Below are positions 15,823-17,830 of a stretch of 17,830 bases of DNA, one piece after another (the first letter of the stretch is position 1; the number at the start of each line of letters is the position of its first letter). Below the pieces are notes generated by a model. The model was not told where the DNA came from. It saw nothing but the letters and a program-made list of their open reading frames with translations, and searched no databases. The position numbers and the translations under genes were made by a program. The stretch is from an uncultured Caulobacteraceae bacterium (GTDB lineage Bacteria > Pseudomonadota > Alphaproteobacteria > Caulobacterales > Caulobacteraceae): the NCBI GenBank assembly GCA_937910255.1, contig CALEOQ010000487.1, positions 1 through 17,830 on the forward strand. Direction: 5' to 3'.

Positions 15823-16859
15823 ATGATGAAGACGCTTATGGGCCTCTGCGCCGCCCTCGCCCTGCTGGGCGGCGCCGGCAACGCGCATGCGGCGCGGGAC
15901 TATGTGTGGGCGGCCGGCTCCTCGACCGTCTTCCCCTTCGCCACCCGCGTGGCCGAGAACTACGCCCGCAAGACCGGCATGAAGGCCCCCAATGTGGAAT
16001 CCCTGGGGACCGGCGGCGGCATCAAGCTGTTCTGCAGCGGGGTCGGCGACAACTTCCCCGACATCGCCAACGCCTCGCGGCCGATGACCCAGCAGGAATA
16101 CGACACCTGCGCCGCCAATGGCGTCAATGACATCGTCGAGCTGAAGGTGGGCTATGACGGCATCGTCATCGCCGCCGACCGCGGCGCGCCGGACTACCAG
16201 TTCCGCCTGCCCCACCTCTATCTGGCGCTGGGCGCCAATGTGCTGCGCGGCGGCGAGTTCGTGCCCAACCCCTATACGAACTGGAACCAGATCGGCCCGG
16301 GCCTGCCCGACAACCGCATCCTGGTCTATGGCCCGCCGCCAACCTCGGGCACCCGGGACGCCTTCGTGGAACTGGGCATTGAAGCCTCGGCCCTGACCTA
16401 TCCCACCGCCCGGGCCCTGCGTGAGCGTGACTCCGACGAGTTCAAGCAGATGACCCACCCCCTGCGCCGCGAGGGCTGGATCGACTCCGGCGAAAACGAC
16501 AACGCCATCGTCCAGACCCTGACCAAGACCCCGGGCTCCCTGGGCGTGTTCGGCTATTCCTTCCTGGAAGAGAACGGCGACAAGGTGAAGGCCATGTCGA
16601 TCGACGGTGTCGCGCCACAGTGGCCACCATCGCCCAGGGGACCTATCCCCTGTCCCGCTCCATCTTCATCTATGTGAAGAAGGCCCATGTGGGCGTGACC
16701 CTTGGCTTGCAGGAATTCGTCAACGAGTTCACCTCCGACGCGGCGACCGGGCGCGGCGGCTATCTGCAGAGCCGCGGCCTGATCCCGCTGCTGCCGCCCG
16801 AGCATGAGGCCGCCAAGGCGACCGCCAGCGCCATGACCGCCATGAGCCGGCCCGACTAA
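15823..16859 (+). pseudogene. pstS: PstS-like phosphate-binding protein, interrupted by a -1 frameshift
   Basis: The frame from ATG 15823 encodes a signal peptide (MMKTLMGLCAALALLGGAGN..., cut near AHA) and a phosphate-ABC-type binding protein: WAAGSSTVFPFATRVAENYA, SLGTGGGIKLFCSG, DIANASRPMT, VGYDGIVIAAD, and PPPTSGTRDAFVELGI. After GVAP (to 16617) it runs off-frame to a stop at 16677. The true C-terminus (TVATIAQGTYPLSRSIFIYV, then a long tail ending MSRPD) continues one frame over, from 16617 to TAA 16857-16859. One base is missing around 16615-16617; restoring it gives a normal protein of about 345 residues with the conserved GV-PT-TI-G-YPLSR block. Given the poor contig ends, a sequencing error is as likely as a real mutation. 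No pstC, pstA or pstB is present. AGGAGAG precedes the start. Confidence 0.8.
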
Positions 16860-16866
16860 GACTGAT

Positions 16867-16888
16867 CGGCGGGGCGCAGGCCCCGCCG
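16867..16888. terminator. Hairpin between the PstS-like gene and the prepilin peptidase gene
   Basis: The 9-bp arms CGGCGGGGC (16867-16875) and GCCCCGCCG (16880-16888) enclose a GCAG tetraloop. It begins 8 nt after the PstS stop and ends 8 nt before the peptidase ATG. It may terminate the phytase/PstS transcript or hinder ribosome entry on the next gene. No T-run follows. Confidence 0.5.
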
Positions 16889-16896
16889 GCCCCGCC

Positions 16897-17652
16897 ATGC
16901 CCTTGCAACCGGACCTGAGCTGGCTGATCGCCGCCGTGGCGCTCGGGCCGTTCATCGGCAGTTTTCTCGGCCTGATGAGTCTCCGACTGCCCGAGGGGCG
17001 GCCGGTCGGCCTCGCCCGCTCGGCCTGTGCGTCCTGCGCGCGGCCATTGGGACCGATCGACCTGGTCCCGGTGCTGTCCTTCGTGGCGCTCAGAGGGCGA
17101 TGCCGCACCTGCGGCGCCCGGATTTCGCCCCGCTATCTGGTCCTGGAGCTGGCCTGCCCGGCGCTGGCCCTATGGGCGGCGTTGGCTCATCCGTCTGCGG
17201 AGGGGTTCCTTGGCGCCCTGCTCGCCTGGCAGCTCCTGCTGCTGGCCCTCCTGGATGCCGAGCACTTCTGGCTGCCGCGGATGTTGACCCTGCCCCTCAT
17301 CGTCTCGGGCCTGGCGGTCGCCGCCGCCCAGGGCGTGCTGGGAAGCCATCTGCTGGGCGCGACCCTGGGCTTCGCCGGCCTCAGCCTGCTGGCCCTGGCC
17401 TATCGCAGGCTCCGCGGACGAGAAGGCCTGGGCGGCGGCGACGCCTATCTCCTGGCCGGCGGCGGCGCCTGGTGCGGCGCCATCGCCCTGCCCAGCATCC
17501 TGCTGATCGCTGCGGCGTCCGGCCTCGCCTTCGCCCTGGTCCTGCGCTGGCGTGGCAAGACCCTGGCCGCCGACCAGCCCATGCCGTTCGGCGTGTTCCT
17601 CGCCGTCGGAGTCTGGCTGACCTGGCTCTATGGCCCCCTAGGGCTGGCCTAG
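16897..17652 (+). CDS. Prepilin peptidase (type IV leader peptidase, A24 family)
   Basis: This 251-residue polytopic inner-membrane aspartyl protease cleaves, and in full-length family members methylates, type IV prepilin-like leader peptides. The N-terminal domain has the two zinc CxxC pairs (C44-x-x-C47 and C69-x-x-C72) flanking DLVPVLSFVALRGRCR, with the arrangement IS..Y..LE after them. The catalytic aspartates are D120 in LLDAEHFWLPRMLTLPL and D182 in the GxGD motif (LGGGDAYLLAGGGAW). Length and both domains match PilD/GspO/CpaA-type enzymes carrying the methylase-like region. It has no visible Shine-Dalgarno sequence before ATG 16897; a GC hairpin lies there instead. Its end overlaps the convergent partial gene by 15 nt. 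The pilus or secretion system it serves is not in the window. Confidence 0.9.
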   Translation: MPLQPDLSWLIAAVALGPFIGSFLGLMSLRLPEGRPVGLARSACASCARPLGPIDLVPVLSFVALRGRCRTCGARISPRYLVLELACPALALWAALAHPSAEGFLGALLAWQLLLLALLDAEHFWLPRMLTLPLIVSGLAVAAAQGVLGSHLLGATLGFAGLSLLALAYRRLRGREGLGGGDAYLLAGGGAWCGAIALPSILLIAAASGLAFALVLRWRGKTLAADQPMPFGVFLAVGVWLTWLYGPLGLA

Positions 17653-17775
17653 CCGCCCCACCAGGCGGCGTTGATAGCCGTTCAGGGTGCGCTCGTAACC
17701 GGCCATCCCCAGGGCGGCCTCCACATCGGGGCGGGTGGTCCGGAGGGCCATGTCCATCTGATAGCCGCCATCCGC
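17638..17775 (-). CDS. C-terminal fragment of an unrecognised protein (5' cut by contig end)
   Basis: On the minus strand an open frame enters at the adapter junction and ends at TAG 17638-17640, giving about 45 residues: ADGGYQMDMALRTTRPDVEA, then ALGMAGYERTLNGYQRRLVG and a short RLGQP end. Its third codon positions are GC-rich, as in neighbouring genes, and no other gene fits this stretch. I do not recognise the family; the visible part looks helical. It overlaps the prepilin peptidase end by 15 nt, tail to tail. A longer minus-strand frame through here, starting at 17809, uses another frame and begins inside adapter, so it is not this gene. Confidence 0.5.
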   Translation of the reverse strand, partial: ADGGYQMDMALRTTRPDVEAALGMAGYERTLNGYQRRLVGRLGQP

Positions 17776-17830
17776 AGCGCGGAAGAGCACACGTCTGCAC
17801 TCCAGTCACGTCGTAGACTCGCCTGCCGTC
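17776..17830. other. Illumina index-adapter sequence at the contig end (artefact)
   Basis: From 17781 the sequence matches the TruSeq indexed adapter (GGAAGAGCACACGTCTG, then CACTCCAGTCAC) with one substitution. The preceding five bases AGCGC correspond to AGATC with two changes. After 17809 come seven or eight bases in the index position, then a degraded copy of the adapter tail ending TGCCGTC at 17824-17830. Read on the minus strand it gives the well-known contaminant peptide MTGVQTCALP. It is not genomic. Confidence 0.95.

Noticed and set aside
17381..17809. 142-residue minus-strand open frame starting MTGVQTCALP
   Set aside because: Its start is translated Illumina adapter, and the rest is antisense to the prepilin peptidase in a low-complexity frame.

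Overview
The window looks like one complete draft-assembly contig from a high-GC alphaproteobacterium, most likely of the family Caulobacteraceae (Caulobacter/Phenylobacterium/Brevundimonas type). The grounds are very high GC in third codon positions, an UrcA-family secreted protein, a large TonB-dependent receptor, a pmbA-cysQ-DUF4170 gene string, and PHO-box-like sites of the alphaproteobacterial form. Both ends are degraded Illumina adapter sequence (about 1-156 and 17776-17830), so genomic DNA runs only from about 157 to 17775 and the genes at both ends are cut by the contig, not by biology.

Layout. 157-671 (+): C-terminal tail of a gamma-glutamyltransferase-like protein, then a MmcQ/YjbR-family protein. 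668-1398 (-): an UrcA-family secreted protein and a small Phd-like hypothetical protein, separated by a REP-like palindrome. 1495-3012 (+): UbiD decarboxylase. It converges on an EamA-type exporter (3168-4070, -) across a long imperfect inverted repeat. 4235-4636 (+): a MAPEG membrane protein with a hairpin over its presumed ribosome binding site. 4731-8337 (-): a TonB-dependent receptor preceded by an unusual regulator with two TetR-like DNA-binding domains. 8497-9672 (+): an exported PHP-domain phosphoesterase, divergent from the regulator. 9741-11981 (-): katG. 12153-14573 (+): pmbA/tldE, a CysQ/inositol-monophosphatase family gene and DUF4170. 14648-16859 (+): a beta-propeller phytase lipoprotein and a frameshifted PstS-like phosphate-binding protein. 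16897-17652 (+): prepilin peptidase, overlapping tail-to-tail a cut-off minus-strand gene.

The most interesting theme is organic-phosphate scavenging. Two PHO-box-like direct repeats with the right geometry (7-bp half sites, 11-bp period) lie before the phytase and before the exported PHP phosphoesterase. The phytase is followed by a phosphate-binding protein. The PHP gene is divergent from the double-TetR regulator, and the receptor lies just downstream of that regulator. A near-identical 11-bp element occurs both upstream of the receptor and between the regulator and the PHP gene, which suggests one operator family. The proposed model is that PhoB turns on the surface phosphatases and the double-TetR protein adds substrate-specific control of the receptor. 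This is inference; the receptor's ligand and the PHP substrate cannot be read from the sequence.

No tRNA, rRNA, CRISPR array, insertion sequence or prophage gene was seen. Apart from the adapter ends, no gene-free stretch exceeds about 210 bases.
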